A stretch of DNA of 14,980 bases from Opitutia bacterium (lineage in GTDB: Bacteria > Verrucomicrobiota > Verrucomicrobiia > Opitutales > Coraliomargaritaceae). Position numbers and translations under genes: made by a program. A model generated the notes under the pieces. It searched no databases and had not been told where the DNA came from. It was given only the letters and a program-made list of their open reading frames with translations. Shown here one piece after another: positions 7,054-14,623 of the stretch. The stretch covers positions 1 to 14,980 of the forward strand of contig JABJQI010000212.1 of NCBI GenBank assembly GCA_018663485.1, given 5' to 3'. Numbering within the stretch: the first letter of the stretch is position 1; the number at the start of each line of letters is the position of its first letter.

Positions 7054-8811
7054 CTATCGCTTACCGATTGCCTCGACTCGGAAGTCCTCCAAGCGCCGAA
7101 CCACGGCAACCGGATCATTGATTTGCAACACTTCCTCAACCAACGCACGCGCATCTTGGATTTTCACGTTGCGTATGAAATACTTCAACTCTGGCAGCAT
7201 CGAGGACGTCAGGCTCAGCGAGGTCGCCCCCATTCCCAGCAATAAACTCGCATAGATCGGGTCACCGGCAATTTCGCCACACACACTCACAGGTTTACCC
7301 AAACGATTGGCCTCGTCGATAATTACCTTCAGCGTGCGCAGCACCGCTGGGTGCGCTGGCTCATATAGATGGGCGACACGATCGTTTAGACGATCCACCG
7401 CCATGAGGTATTGAATCAAATCATTCGTTCCGATGCTAAAGAAATCAGCTTCCGCCGCCAACAAATCAACAATCGCAGCTGCACTGGGAATCTCGACCAT
7501 GGCACCGACTTCAATGCCTTCATCAAATACCAAATTCTCAGCACGAAGATCGACCTTCACTTCCTCTAAAATTTGATTCGCACGTCGCAGTTCAGCCACA
7601 CCACTAATCATCGGATACATAATCTTCACGTTCCCCTTGGCGCTAGCCCGAAGAATCGCTCGCAGTTGAGTCTTGAAGATATCCTCATTCCCAAGGCAAA
7701 AACGAATCGCCCGAAAACCCATGAAAGAGTTATCCTCCTGCGAGCCGCCATCCCCTAATGTCTTATCACCACCGATATCCAAGGTACGAATAATTACGGG
7801 CTCATCATCCGCAGCTGCTGCGACTGCCGCATACTCGTCATACTGTACAGATTCCGACGGATAGCCATGATGCCTCAGGAATATCCCTTCGGTGCGGAAT
7901 AGGCCGACCCCGTTTGAACGCATCGCTACGACCTGCTCCATCTCATGAGCCCCCTCGATATTGGACATCAGCCCAATCGGCGATCCATCCTTGGTCTCGC
8001 TCGGCTCGGCAATCACCGAAATATAAATTTCATCCAGCTTGCGACGTTCGCTGGCGAGCTTGCCATATTTAAACAGGCGTTCCTCCGAAGGATTGATCAC
8101 TACGATGCCATCATAGCCATCCACCAAAATCTGATCACCACTCTGAATCGCCTGTGTCGCATTATGTAGGCCGACTACCGCTGGAATCCGCATCGACCGT
8201 GCCATAATCACCGAGTGACTGGTTTGCCCGCCCGCATCCGTAATAAATCCAAGTAACTTACTTCGATCCATATCGGCAGTATCAGATGGCGTAATGTCTT
8301 CGGATACGATAATGCTATGCGCCGTTAATTCGCCTAGATTGGACTTATTCATGCCAATTAAGTTCTGTAACAAACGCCGTGACACATCTCGAATATCAGT
8401 TACACGCTCCTTCAAATACTCATCTTCCATTGAGCTGAAGAACGAAATATAGCGCTGTGCAATCTGATGATAACAGCTTTCGACGTTTTTATTCGTCGTC
8501 CGCAGCTCCGAATTCACCTCGTCCAGCAGTGCGCTATCCTCGAGCACCATCAAGTGCGCATCAAAAATTCGCGCCTCACCTTCGCCCAACGAAGCGGCGA
8601 CCTTATGTCGTACCTCCGTAATCTCTTCACGCGTCTGCAAGATCGCCTGATCGAAGCGCTCTATTTCAGAATCAATCACTTCCGGCGCCAGATCGTAGCA
8701 CGGCACGTCTAATTCCTTTTGAAGATATAAAAGCGCAGTTCCGTGCGCAACACCAGGAGAAGCTGCAATGCCCTCTAGGATAATTTCTTCTTTGGGAGTT
8801 TGTTCGGACAC
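7054..8811 (-). CDS. ptsI: Phosphoenolpyruvate-protein phosphotransferase (PTS enzyme I)
   Basis: Enzyme I takes phosphate from phosphoenolpyruvate and passes it to HPr, the first step of sugar uptake by the PTS or of a nitrogen-type regulatory PTS. The 585 residues match the usual length of about 575. All key parts are visible: the N-terminal EGIAASPGVAHG (13-24), the phosphohistidine site GGQTSHSVIMAR (194-205, His199), the PEP-binding LFRTEGIFL (303-311), MVEIPSAA (437-444), the signature DFFSIGTNDLIQY (455-467) and the catalytic Cys510 in VCGEIAGDP. The start is GTG at 8811 without a Shine-Dalgarno motif; it sits at the expected distance from the first conserved block. No HPr, EIIA or sugar permease lies nearby, so the partners are encoded elsewhere. 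It follows ispE by 58 bases and may use the promoter candidate at 8841-8868. Confidence 0.96.
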   Translation of the reverse strand: MSEQTPKEEIILEGIAASPGVAHGTALLYLQKELDVPCYDLAPEVIDSEIERFDQAILQTREEITEVRHKVAASLGEGEARIFDAHLMVLEDSALLDEVNSELRTTNKNVESCYHQIAQRYISFFSSMEDEYLKERVTDIRDVSRRLLQNLIGMNKSNLGELTAHSIIVSEDITPSDTADMDRSKLLGFITDAGGQTSHSVIMARSMRIPAVVGLHNATQAIQSGDQILVDGYDGIVVINPSEERLFKYGKLASERRKLDEIYISVIAEPSETKDGSPIGLMSNIEGAHEMEQVVAMRSNGVGLFRTEGIFLRHHGYPSESVQYDEYAAVAAAADDEPVIIRTLDIGGDKTLGDGGSQEDNSFMGFRAIRFCLGNEDIFKTQLRAILRASAKGNVKIMYPMISGVAELRRANQILEEVKVDLRAENLVFDEGIEVGAMVEIPSAAAIVDLLAAEADFFSIGTNDLIQYLMAVDRLNDRVAHLYEPAHPAVLRTLKVIIDEANRLGKPVSVCGEIAGDPIYASLLLGMGATSLSLTSSMLPELKYFIRNVKIQDARALVEEVLQINDPVAVVRRLEDFRVEAIGKR

Positions 8812-8840
8812 TAGTGTTATCGATGGTTACGTTAAGGAGA

Positions 8841-8868
8841 AATATAAATGCTAGCGCTACAGCTTCAA
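8841..8868 (-). promoter_or_regulatory. Candidate sigma-70-like promoter for ptsI
   Basis: On the minus strand TTGAAG (8868-8863, four of six -35 bases) and TATATT (8846-8841, five of six -10 bases) are separated by 16 bases. Transcription would begin near 8834, about 23 bases before the GTG start of ptsI at 8811. The box lies two bases outside the end of the ispE stop codon, so ptsI could be expressed both from this site and by read-through from ispE. It is supported only by the match. Confidence 0.4.
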
Positions 8869-8869
8869 C

Positions 8870-9772
8870 TCAACAAATTGAAGTTTCAACCCAAAATACC
8901 GCCTCGCCCCATGCATCTCGAACTATTTCTTCAATTTGACTCACATGAGCACAGTTTTCATCTAACAAGGCAAAGCAACAACTGCCACTGCCACTCATCA
9001 AGCACTCCACGCCTGCTGCTCGCAATTGCTCCAACAAAGTCGAAATCGCCAGATATTTACTGCCGACTGGACCCTCAAATGAATTAAACAACACATCGCC
9101 CAACCTGCCGCTTTCGAGAAAATGTTCCAGTCGAGCCACGCCCATGGCTTCAGGTTCATAACTACCTGGGCCACCTGCTGCTAAACGGCCATAGGCACCC
9201 GCCGTCTCCACACCAAAATCAGGACGAAAGAGAACCACTCGCGTGCCGCGCAATCGCTCAGCAACTTCAGCCACCACGGGCTCGATCACTTCACCTCGTC
9301 CGCGCATCCACGCAGCCCGACCTTCAATAAAAAACGCACAGTCCGAACCTAGCTCAGCAGCCAACTCGCACAACACCGCATTGCTAAACGGCTTACCCAC
9401 AAGTTGATTCATCCCACGCAACGCCACCGCCGCATTGCCGCTGCCCCCGCCAAGCCCAGCACCCATTGGGATGCGCTTGTTCAAATCAAACTCAAAAGTC
9501 ACCGCACGGCCCAAACGTGACCGGAATGCCGCAGCCGCTTTTAACACCAGATTTTCAGATCCCACAGGTACCGCTGGATCCGAGCAACGCAGCACATTCT
9601 CAGAGCCTCCCGTTCGAATCGTCAATGTATCGCCAAACTTCAAAGCCACCACCAGCGATGTCAGCGCATGAAAGCCATCCACACGCCGACCATGCACAGA
9701 CAGCATCAAATTCACCTTGGCCGGCGAAGGCAGAGTCAATTCACTGGGAAAACTGTTCGTTTGGATTGGCAT
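8870..9772 (-). CDS. ispE: 4-(cytidine 5'-diphospho)-2-C-methyl-D-erythritol kinase
   Basis: IspE is the ATP-dependent GHMP kinase of the MEP pathway; it phosphorylates CDP-methylerythritol at the 2-hydroxyl in the cytosol. The 300 residues are of normal length. The N-terminal SPAKVNLMLSV (16-26) carries the conserved Lys19, the GHMP ATP-binding loop is IPMGAGLGGGSGNAA (101-115), and the catalytic Asp144 sits in LGSDCAFF (141-148), where most relatives have Pro in place of Ala. MSGSGSCCFAL near the C-terminus is the third GHMP motif. The first ATG at 9772 gives a short polar lead before the first strand. The gene diverges from pyrF and ispD, the latter encoding the enzyme one step earlier in the same pathway. 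Confidence 0.95.
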   Translation of the reverse strand: MPIQTNSFPSELTLPSPAKVNLMLSVHGRRVDGFHALTSLVVALKFGDTLTIRTGGSENVLRCSDPAVPVGSENLVLKAAAAFRSRLGRAVTFEFDLNKRIPMGAGLGGGSGNAAVALRGMNQLVGKPFSNAVLCELAAELGSDCAFFIEGRAAWMRGRGEVIEPVVAEVAERLRGTRVVLFRPDFGVETAGAYGRLAAGGPGSYEPEAMGVARLEHFLESGRLGDVLFNSFEGPVGSKYLAISTLLEQLRAAGVECLMSGSGSCCFALLDENCAHVSQIEEIVRDAWGEAVFWVETSIC

Positions 9773-9864
9773 ACTTTATTAATGTAGCTACTTTTCTTCC
9801 CCGCCGAGGAAAAATCGTGCTTTTACAATTTGCCTCAAGCAAATCTGCTTATTAGTCTTTTTAA
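9773..9864. promoter_or_regulatory. Divergent ispE/pyrF promoter region with a 6-bp inverted repeat
   Basis: The 92 bases between the two divergent starts must hold the promoters of both transcripts unless they arise inside the genes. ATTTGC (9828-9833) and GCAAAT (9839-9844) form a perfect inverted repeat around CTCAA, and TTTACA (9822-9827) resembles a -35 box toward pyrF, but no -10 box stands at proper spacing. The repeat could be a shared operator. I see no firm promoter on either strand. Confidence 0.35.
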
Positions 9865-10572
9865 ATGCCTAACCAGAATCCCTGCAAACTCATACTAGCC
9901 CTCGATCTAGAAACCCGCCAAGAAGCCCTCGCCATGCTCGACCGCCTAGGCGATTCTCTCGAATGGGTCAAGGTAGGTCTTCAGCTCTTCACAGCCTACG
10001 GGCCCGACTTCGTGCGAGAAATCGCCGACCGCGGCTACAAAGTATTTCTCGACCTCAAGCTTTACGACATTCCCAACACCGTCGCCAAAGCCGTGCAAAG
10101 CATTTCCAGCCTCCCTGTCGAGCTACTCACACTCCACGCATCAGGCGGCGGCGAAATGCTCGAATGGGCCAACAAAGCCCGTGCCGATCACTCGCCTAAT
10201 CTAAACCTGCTCGCCGTTACCGTCCTTACTTCGATGGACGAGCCGCAGCTGCGTAGCCTCAATGTGCACGCCACCACCGAAGCGCAGGTCAAACACCTTG
10301 CCGATCTCAGCCTTGAGGCTGGCATACAGGGGCTCGTCTGCTCTTCGTTGGAACTCGCCCCCCTGCGCGCACGCTTCGGCTACGAGCCAATCATCGTTAC
10401 TCCGGGCATTCGTCCGAAGGGTAGCGCTGCAGATGAGCAAAAGCGCATCATGACGCCACACGCCGCAGCCGCAGCCGGCTCCAGCTACATCGTCGTCGGC
10501 CGCCCGATCCTCAAAGCCGCCGATCCCGCCGCTGCCGCTGCAGCCATCCGCGCCGAACTAGCCGAAGTGTAG
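9865..10572 (+). CDS. pyrF: Orotidine 5'-phosphate decarboxylase
   Basis: PyrF converts orotidine monophosphate to UMP, the last step of pyrimidine synthesis, in the cytosol. The 235-residue length is that of the bacterial group with the classical TIM barrel. The catalytic Lys-Asp-Lys-Asp array is complete: Lys36 in WVKVGLQ, then Asp63, Lys65 and Asp68 in FLDLKLYDIPNT. The phosphate-gripping part is VTPGIRPKG (178-186, Arg183) together with VVGRPI (210-215, Arg213). Asp14 in LALD marks the first strand. The C-terminal segment is unusually rich in Ala. The ATG at 9865 has no Shine-Dalgarno motif. The gene heads a plus-strand group with ispD and the helicase, but an 82-base spacer carrying a large palindrome follows its stop, so coupling to ispD is uncertain. 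Confidence 0.96.
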   Translation: MPNQNPCKLILALDLETRQEALAMLDRLGDSLEWVKVGLQLFTAYGPDFVREIADRGYKVFLDLKLYDIPNTVAKAVQSISSLPVELLTLHASGGGEMLEWANKARADHSPNLNLLAVTVLTSMDEPQLRSLNVHATTEAQVKHLADLSLEAGIQGLVCSSLELAPLRARFGYEPIIVTPGIRPKGSAADEQKRIMTPHAAAAAGSSYIVVGRPILKAADPAAAAAAIRAELAEV

Positions 10573-10584
10573 GCTGCGGCCAAA

Positions 10585-10642
10585 GGAGTGTGGGCGACTC
10601 GCCCAGGTTCACTCCACAACAAGGGCGAGTCGCCCTCACTCC
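10585..10642. repeat. REP/REPIN-like double palindrome between pyrF and ispD
   Basis: The left arm (10585-10604) and right arm (10623-10642) are 20 bases each and complementary at 19 positions, around an 18-base loop. Each arm also holds its own 13-base palindrome, GGGCGACTCGCCC on the left and GGGCGAGTCGCCC on the right, so the element can fold either as one long stem or as two short ones. It has no T run and so is not an ordinary terminator. The right arm ends 12 bases before the ispD ATG. Two inverted copies of a short palindrome with flanking GGAGTG/CACTCC is the layout of a REPIN, but I see no second copy and no transposase in this window. Confidence 0.75.
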
Positions 10643-10654
10643 ATTACAAAACAC

Positions 10655-11401
10655 ATGCATCTCAGCCATCAGCCCTCGGTCAACAGCTCGGCAACAGCCA
10701 GCGCCATCATTCTGGCGGCTGGCAGCGGCTCGCGCATGCAAGACACGGTTGCGGATAAAACACTCGCACCGCTTAACGGCCTGCCCGTGCTCTGCCACAG
10801 TATCCGCGCTTTTTTGGCCAGCGGCTGCATCGATCGCTTCACCATCGTTTATCGGGACGCCGCACAAAAAGCAGAATTAGAGGACGCACTCAGCCAAATC
10901 GACCTGCAAGGCACGCCGCTCGACTGGGGGCTCGGCGGCGATGAACGCCAAGATTCGGTTTATAACGCACTGAGCATCCAGCCTGATACCTGCACCCACG
11001 TCTTCATCCACGACAGTGCGCGCCCCCTCGTATCCACCGATTCAATACAAGCGCTCCACACCGCAGTGCTGCGCGACCACGCCGCCGTGCTGGCTCACCC
11101 CGTGACCGACACGATCAAGCGCATACCCACCGCAGAGCAACTCACACAAACTGAGCTCGAAGACCTCGACCGCTCCCGCCTCTGGTCGATGGAAACGCCA
11201 CAAGCGTTCGCCCTCCCCGACATTCTAAAAGCCTACCAGCACGTGCATGATTCTGGCCTACGTATTACCGACGACACCGCAGCTGCGGCCACCATCGGCC
11301 TGACCACCACAATCGTGGCTAGCCACGCACCCAACCCAAAGATCACTACCCCAGCCGATCTAAGCTACGCAGACTGGCTGCTGCAGCAGAGACTTCCCTA
11401 G
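10655..11401 (+). CDS. ispD: 2-C-methyl-D-erythritol 4-phosphate cytidylyltransferase
   Basis: IspD joins CTP and methylerythritol 4-phosphate to CDP-methylerythritol, which IspE then phosphorylates. The 248 residues include the nucleotide-binding loop AIILAAGSGSRM (17-28), Lys35 in the following loop, the GGDERQDSVYNAL block (94-106), HDSARP (119-124), the substrate-binding VTDTIKR (150-156) and METPQAF (179-185). The N-terminus is about 14 residues longer than in many relatives, but the ATG at 10655 is the only one before Met28, which is inside the active-site loop. The 5' leader contains the double palindrome whose right arm lies 12 bases upstream, so the ribosome binding region is close to a strong stem. 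Six bases separate its stop from the helicase start, implying co-transcription. Confidence 0.95.
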   Translation: MHLSHQPSVNSSATASAIILAAGSGSRMQDTVADKTLAPLNGLPVLCHSIRAFLASGCIDRFTIVYRDAAQKAELEDALSQIDLQGTPLDWGLGGDERQDSVYNALSIQPDTCTHVFIHDSARPLVSTDSIQALHTAVLRDHAAVLAHPVTDTIKRIPTAEQLTQTELEDLDRSRLWSMETPQAFALPDILKAYQHVHDSGLRITDDTAAAATIGLTTTIVASHAPNPKITTPADLSYADWLLQQRLP

Positions 11402-11407
11402 ATACGT

Positions 11408-13477
11408 ATGATTGGACTGATCGAAAACGCAGGGGGTAGCCCCGTAAAACCCGGCTACCTTGTCGCGCTCATTGAGTCTATTTTCAAGCAAGGCGGTTAC
11501 CTCGAAACCAGCTTGCAACTCGACCACCGCCCACAGCAAGCAGCCATGGCGCTCGGCACCGCGCAGTCACTAGAAACCAACAAGCCACTGCTATTCGAAG
11601 CTGGCACCGGTGTTGGCAAGAGCCTCGCTTATTTGATACCTGGTCTCATTCACTCGATCGACAGCGAGCGCCCGCTGATCGTCTCCAGCCATACCATCAC
11701 ACTACAAGAGCAGATCCGCAGCAAAGACCTCAAGATCTGCCGTCAACTATTCAATGCCGTCCCAGAGCTCAAGCGCTACGCCACTTTCAAGACCGCACTG
11801 ATGGTCGGCAAAGGCAACTACTGCTGCACCACCCGTCTGAGCAACGCCATCAAAGACGCGCAATCCTCCAAACAGACCGAGCTGCTGGCAGACGAGGGCA
11901 GGGCCGAACTCATCCGCCTCGCGAAGTGGGCGGCCACCAGCAAAAACGGCATCGTACAGGAACTCTCCCCCGCCCCGCTCCCCGATGTGTGGGATATCGT
12001 CAACGCCGAGAGCTCGACCTGCTCAAAGAAAAACTGCGACCCTGCGACTTGCTTTTATCAAAGCGCACGTAAAAAACTGCTCACTTCCAACTGCGTGATC
12101 GTCAACCACAGCTTGCTGTTTGCCCTGATCAATGCCGGCATGCCCCCCAAAGGCGACGCCCGCGGCATCCTCCTACCCGACGACTTTGTCGTGCTTGACG
12201 AAGCGCACCGTATACCCGCGATCGCCACCGATCACTTCGGCATTCATGCTAGCTCCTACGCAGTCGATCGCGCGCTCAAACGTATTTATAACCCACGCAC
12301 CAATCGCGGGATCCTGCGCAAACACGGGCAAAAATGGGATCATGATGCAGTGGATAACGCCATCGCCGCGGCTGGCGAATTCTTCAGCTACCTCGGCCAC
12401 ACCCTCCTAACCAAGCGTTCGATACTCCGCATCCACGAAGCGGACTTTTGCGATAACATTGTCTCTGGCCCGCTCAAAGAAGTCGCCGAGCGCCTGGGTG
12501 CGATCATCCAAAAGAGCGACAACGAGCGCGTACAAGACGAGCTCAAAGACCATCGTCGCCGTATACTCGGGTACCGCGACACCATTAACGGCTTCGTTAC
12601 ACTGGCCGAAGATGACCATGTGCACTGGCTTGAGCGCGGCGGCAAAAAAGGCCAACTCATTACTCTGCGTAGCGCCCCACTCGACGTCGCTCCCTATTTG
12701 CGCGAGGCACTCTTTAGTCGCCAGACCGCAGCCATACTCACCAGTGCTACACTCTCCGATGGCACCAGCATTGACAGCTTTCAAGAAAAAGTAGGCGGTG
12801 AAGTCGCTGAAACCCAAGTTGAGTATTCACCGTTCAACTACGAAGAGAACTGCAAAGTCTACCTCGCCACCGATGCGCCCACCCCAGAGCCAGGGCAGGG
12901 CCGCCTCGACCTCGACTACCTTGCCAACATGATTTGCTGGCTCAGTCGCAACGTCGCCGGCGGGACCCTCGTGCTCTTCACCAGTCACTTCGATCTAAAA
13001 CAAGTACACCAACGCACCGAAGCTTTTTTTGATAAAATTGAGCGGCCACTCTTTAGCCAAGGTCACGGCATCGACCGTAGCGAGCTCACGCGTCAATTTG
13101 CTCAAGCAGGCAACGGTGTGCTATTTGGCACCGACAGCTTCTGGACTGGCATCGATGTACCTGGCCCCGCCCTCTCTCAGGTGATCATGGCACGCCTGCC
13201 GTTTGACAATCCGAGCCACCCAGTCAGCGAAGCTCGAAGCGAGTACATTCGCGAACGCGGGGGAAATCCCTTTGCTGAAATGACTATCCCCGAAGCATTA
13301 GTTAAGTTCCGCCAAGGCATCGGCCGTCTGATTCGGCGCCACGAGGACTCTGGCAACATCGTCGTGCTCGACTCCCGTATTTTAACAAAAACCTATGGTC
13401 AGCGCTTTCTCGATGCCCTGCCGGTACAAGACTTCAAACGCTTCAATCGTGATAACCGCGGCCAGATCCTCCAGTAA
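11408..13477 (+). CDS. DinG/XPD-type iron-sulfur DNA helicase
   Basis: This is a superfamily 2, ATP-dependent 5'-to-3' DNA helicase of the DinG/YoaA/XPD group, which acts on repair intermediates, R-loops or damaged forks. The 689 residues contain Walker A EAGTGVGKS (64-72), motif Ia around VSSHTITLQEQ (92-102), the Cys set expected for a 4Fe-4S cluster (Cys139 or Cys140, then Cys205, Cys210 and Cys215), the DEAH box (264-267), TSATLSDG in the second half and motif VI QGIGRLIRR (636-644). There is no N-terminal exonuclease domain of the kind found in Gram-positive DinG. Its ATG lies six bases after the ispD stop. The precise subfamily name (DinG versus YoaA) cannot be settled from sequence alone. 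Confidence 0.92.
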   Translation: MIGLIENAGGSPVKPGYLVALIESIFKQGGYLETSLQLDHRPQQAAMALGTAQSLETNKPLLFEAGTGVGKSLAYLIPGLIHSIDSERPLIVSSHTITLQEQIRSKDLKICRQLFNAVPELKRYATFKTALMVGKGNYCCTTRLSNAIKDAQSSKQTELLADEGRAELIRLAKWAATSKNGIVQELSPAPLPDVWDIVNAESSTCSKKNCDPATCFYQSARKKLLTSNCVIVNHSLLFALINAGMPPKGDARGILLPDDFVVLDEAHRIPAIATDHFGIHASSYAVDRALKRIYNPRTNRGILRKHGQKWDHDAVDNAIAAAGEFFSYLGHTLLTKRSILRIHEADFCDNIVSGPLKEVAERLGAIIQKSDNERVQDELKDHRRRILGYRDTINGFVTLAEDDHVHWLERGGKKGQLITLRSAPLDVAPYLREALFSRQTAAILTSATLSDGTSIDSFQEKVGGEVAETQVEYSPFNYEENCKVYLATDAPTPEPGQGRLDLDYLANMICWLSRNVAGGTLVLFTSHFDLKQVHQRTEAFFDKIERPLFSQGHGIDRSELTRQFAQAGNGVLFGTDSFWTGIDVPGPALSQVIMARLPFDNPSHPVSEARSEYIRERGGNPFAEMTIPEALVKFRQGIGRLIRRHEDSGNIVVLDSRILTKTYGQRFLDALPVQDFKRFNRDNRGQILQ

Positions 13478-13525
13478 TACCCTAAGCTATTAGGAAGAAC
13501 CGCACTCCACTCCACTCGCACTTAC

Positions 13526-14132
13526 ATGCAATTTTCATCATACGGCATCACGAATCAAGGCACAGTGCGCAACGCGAATGAAGACGCTTTTCTCATTAAC
13601 AAAGCCCATCAAGTATTCGCCTTCGCCGATGGCCTCGGCGAACTGATTCTCAGCATCAATCACATCCTGATCAAAGAAGGCAGCGAAGCATACCCCTTGA
13701 CAGGGTCAGGCAGTACCCTGACTGCAGCTCATCTCATCGGCGATCGGTTACTGATCGGTCATGTGGGCGACTCCACCGCCTATCTCCTGCACGGCCATGG
13801 CTTCAGTCAAGTCACCATCGACCACACCATGGAGCAAGAGTTCATCGAGCGAGCTGGAGAAATTGCACGCAAGCTAATGCCACCAGAGAACCCGCATACC
13901 CTAACACGCTGCGTCGGCCCAAAAAAACCTCCGCGTCGATCAGTTGCGCCTTGCCGTCACATCCGGCGACCGCCTTCCCCCCTGCACCAACCGTCTTAAT
14001 AAAATCGACACAAAACAACAAATCCACGCCGCCCTTCAGGCCGACGCCCCACCCAAAGCAATTTGCCAAGAGCTGGTCGAGCATGCCAACAGAGAGGGCG
14101 AACCTGACAACATCACCGTCGTCTTTATTTAG
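13526..14132 (+). pseudogene. Decayed PP2C-type Ser/Thr protein phosphatase
   Basis: An intact relative would be a metal-dependent phosphatase that reverses Ser/Thr phosphorylation. The N-terminal part has the normal start (ITNQGTVRNANEDAF, 8-22), the first Asp-Gly metal site (Asp35-Gly36), GSGSTLTAA (60-68), HVGDSTA (79-85) and TLTRCVG (125-131). Three lesions are visible. First, a run of seven A (13921-13927) shifts the frame by one; the original frame stops at 13999, while the frame one base later carries the true C-terminus, from the GDRL motif to DNITVVFI, ending at 14132. Second, the segment after DGLG lacks about 40 residues normally present: DGxGG reads DGLGE and the total is near 202 residues against about 240. 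Third, the second metal motif, usually CTDGLT, is CTNRLN and the preceding Leu-Leu is Pro-Pro. Together these argue for a genuine pseudogene and against a single sequencing error. Confidence 0.82.
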
Positions 14133-14249
14133 TAAACTCAACCCGATAACCGCAGGTATCACACTTGCGCGATGCATCCTTATTACAGCAGCGAGGCCAT
14201 CCGCGAAAAAGAGTGTGCCTAAGCTCTCTATTCTCTACATTTCTCATTC

Positions 14250-14555
14250 ATGAAAAAGTCCGATATCTTCCTACCTAAAGTCGCAGCCAAGCCCGACAAT
14301 ATGCTATTCCGTTTCAGCCTCGGCCAAGCCCTCTACGACGAAGGTTCTACCGAAGCCGCCATCCCGCACCTACAACGCTGCACCGACTCGCGCGAGGACT
14401 GGATGCTTCCCCGCATTCTACTTGGAAAATCCTTACTCCAGCTCGGCCAGGCAGACCGGGCTAAGTTAATCTTAGAGCACGCCTTACAACTCGCAGTCTC
14501 TCAACACCACGACGAACCCGCCGAAGAACTTCGCAGTATTTTGGAAGACCTGTAA
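14250..14555 (+). CDS. Small TPR-repeat protein
   Basis: This 101-residue protein probably consists of tetratricopeptide repeats, helical scaffolds for protein-protein contact. Two units can be seen: one from about residue 18 (MLFRFSLGQALYDEGSTEAA) to 50 and a second from about 52 (MLPRILLGKSLLQLGQADRA) to 83, each with the typical small and aromatic residues and a Gly between the helices, followed by a short acidic helix. No signal peptide or membrane segment is present. It lies 117 bases after the end of the PP2C pseudogene on the same strand; that spacer holds only a 16-codon open frame (14172-14222). The ATG at 14250 has no Shine-Dalgarno motif. The partner is unknown. Confidence 0.75.
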   Translation: MKKSDIFLPKVAAKPDNMLFRFSLGQALYDEGSTEAAIPHLQRCTDSREDWMLPRILLGKSLLQLGQADRAKLILEHALQLAVSQHHDEPAEELRSILEDL

Positions 14556-14623
14556 CGAACCGAGATGATCGGACCGCTACGCAGGAATCGCTGATCGTAT
14601 TGGTTTACTCCGACACTATAGCC

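Noticed and set aside
12407..12817. A 136-codon minus-strand frame inside the helicase
   Set aside because: It is antisense to conserved helicase sequence, with no recognisable motif and no plausible start.
13481..13494. CCTAA/TTAGG hairpin as a terminator after the helicase
   Set aside because: The stem has only five pairs, is AT-rich and has no T run.
13765..13773. A second partial copy of the GGGCGACTC palindrome core
   Set aside because: It encodes the conserved Val-Gly-Asp-Ser of the phosphatase motif and lacks the complementary half, so it is coincidence.
14172..14222. A 16-codon open frame between the pseudogene and the TPR gene
   Set aside because: It is too short to support, with no ribosome binding site and no known family, although its composition is protein-like.
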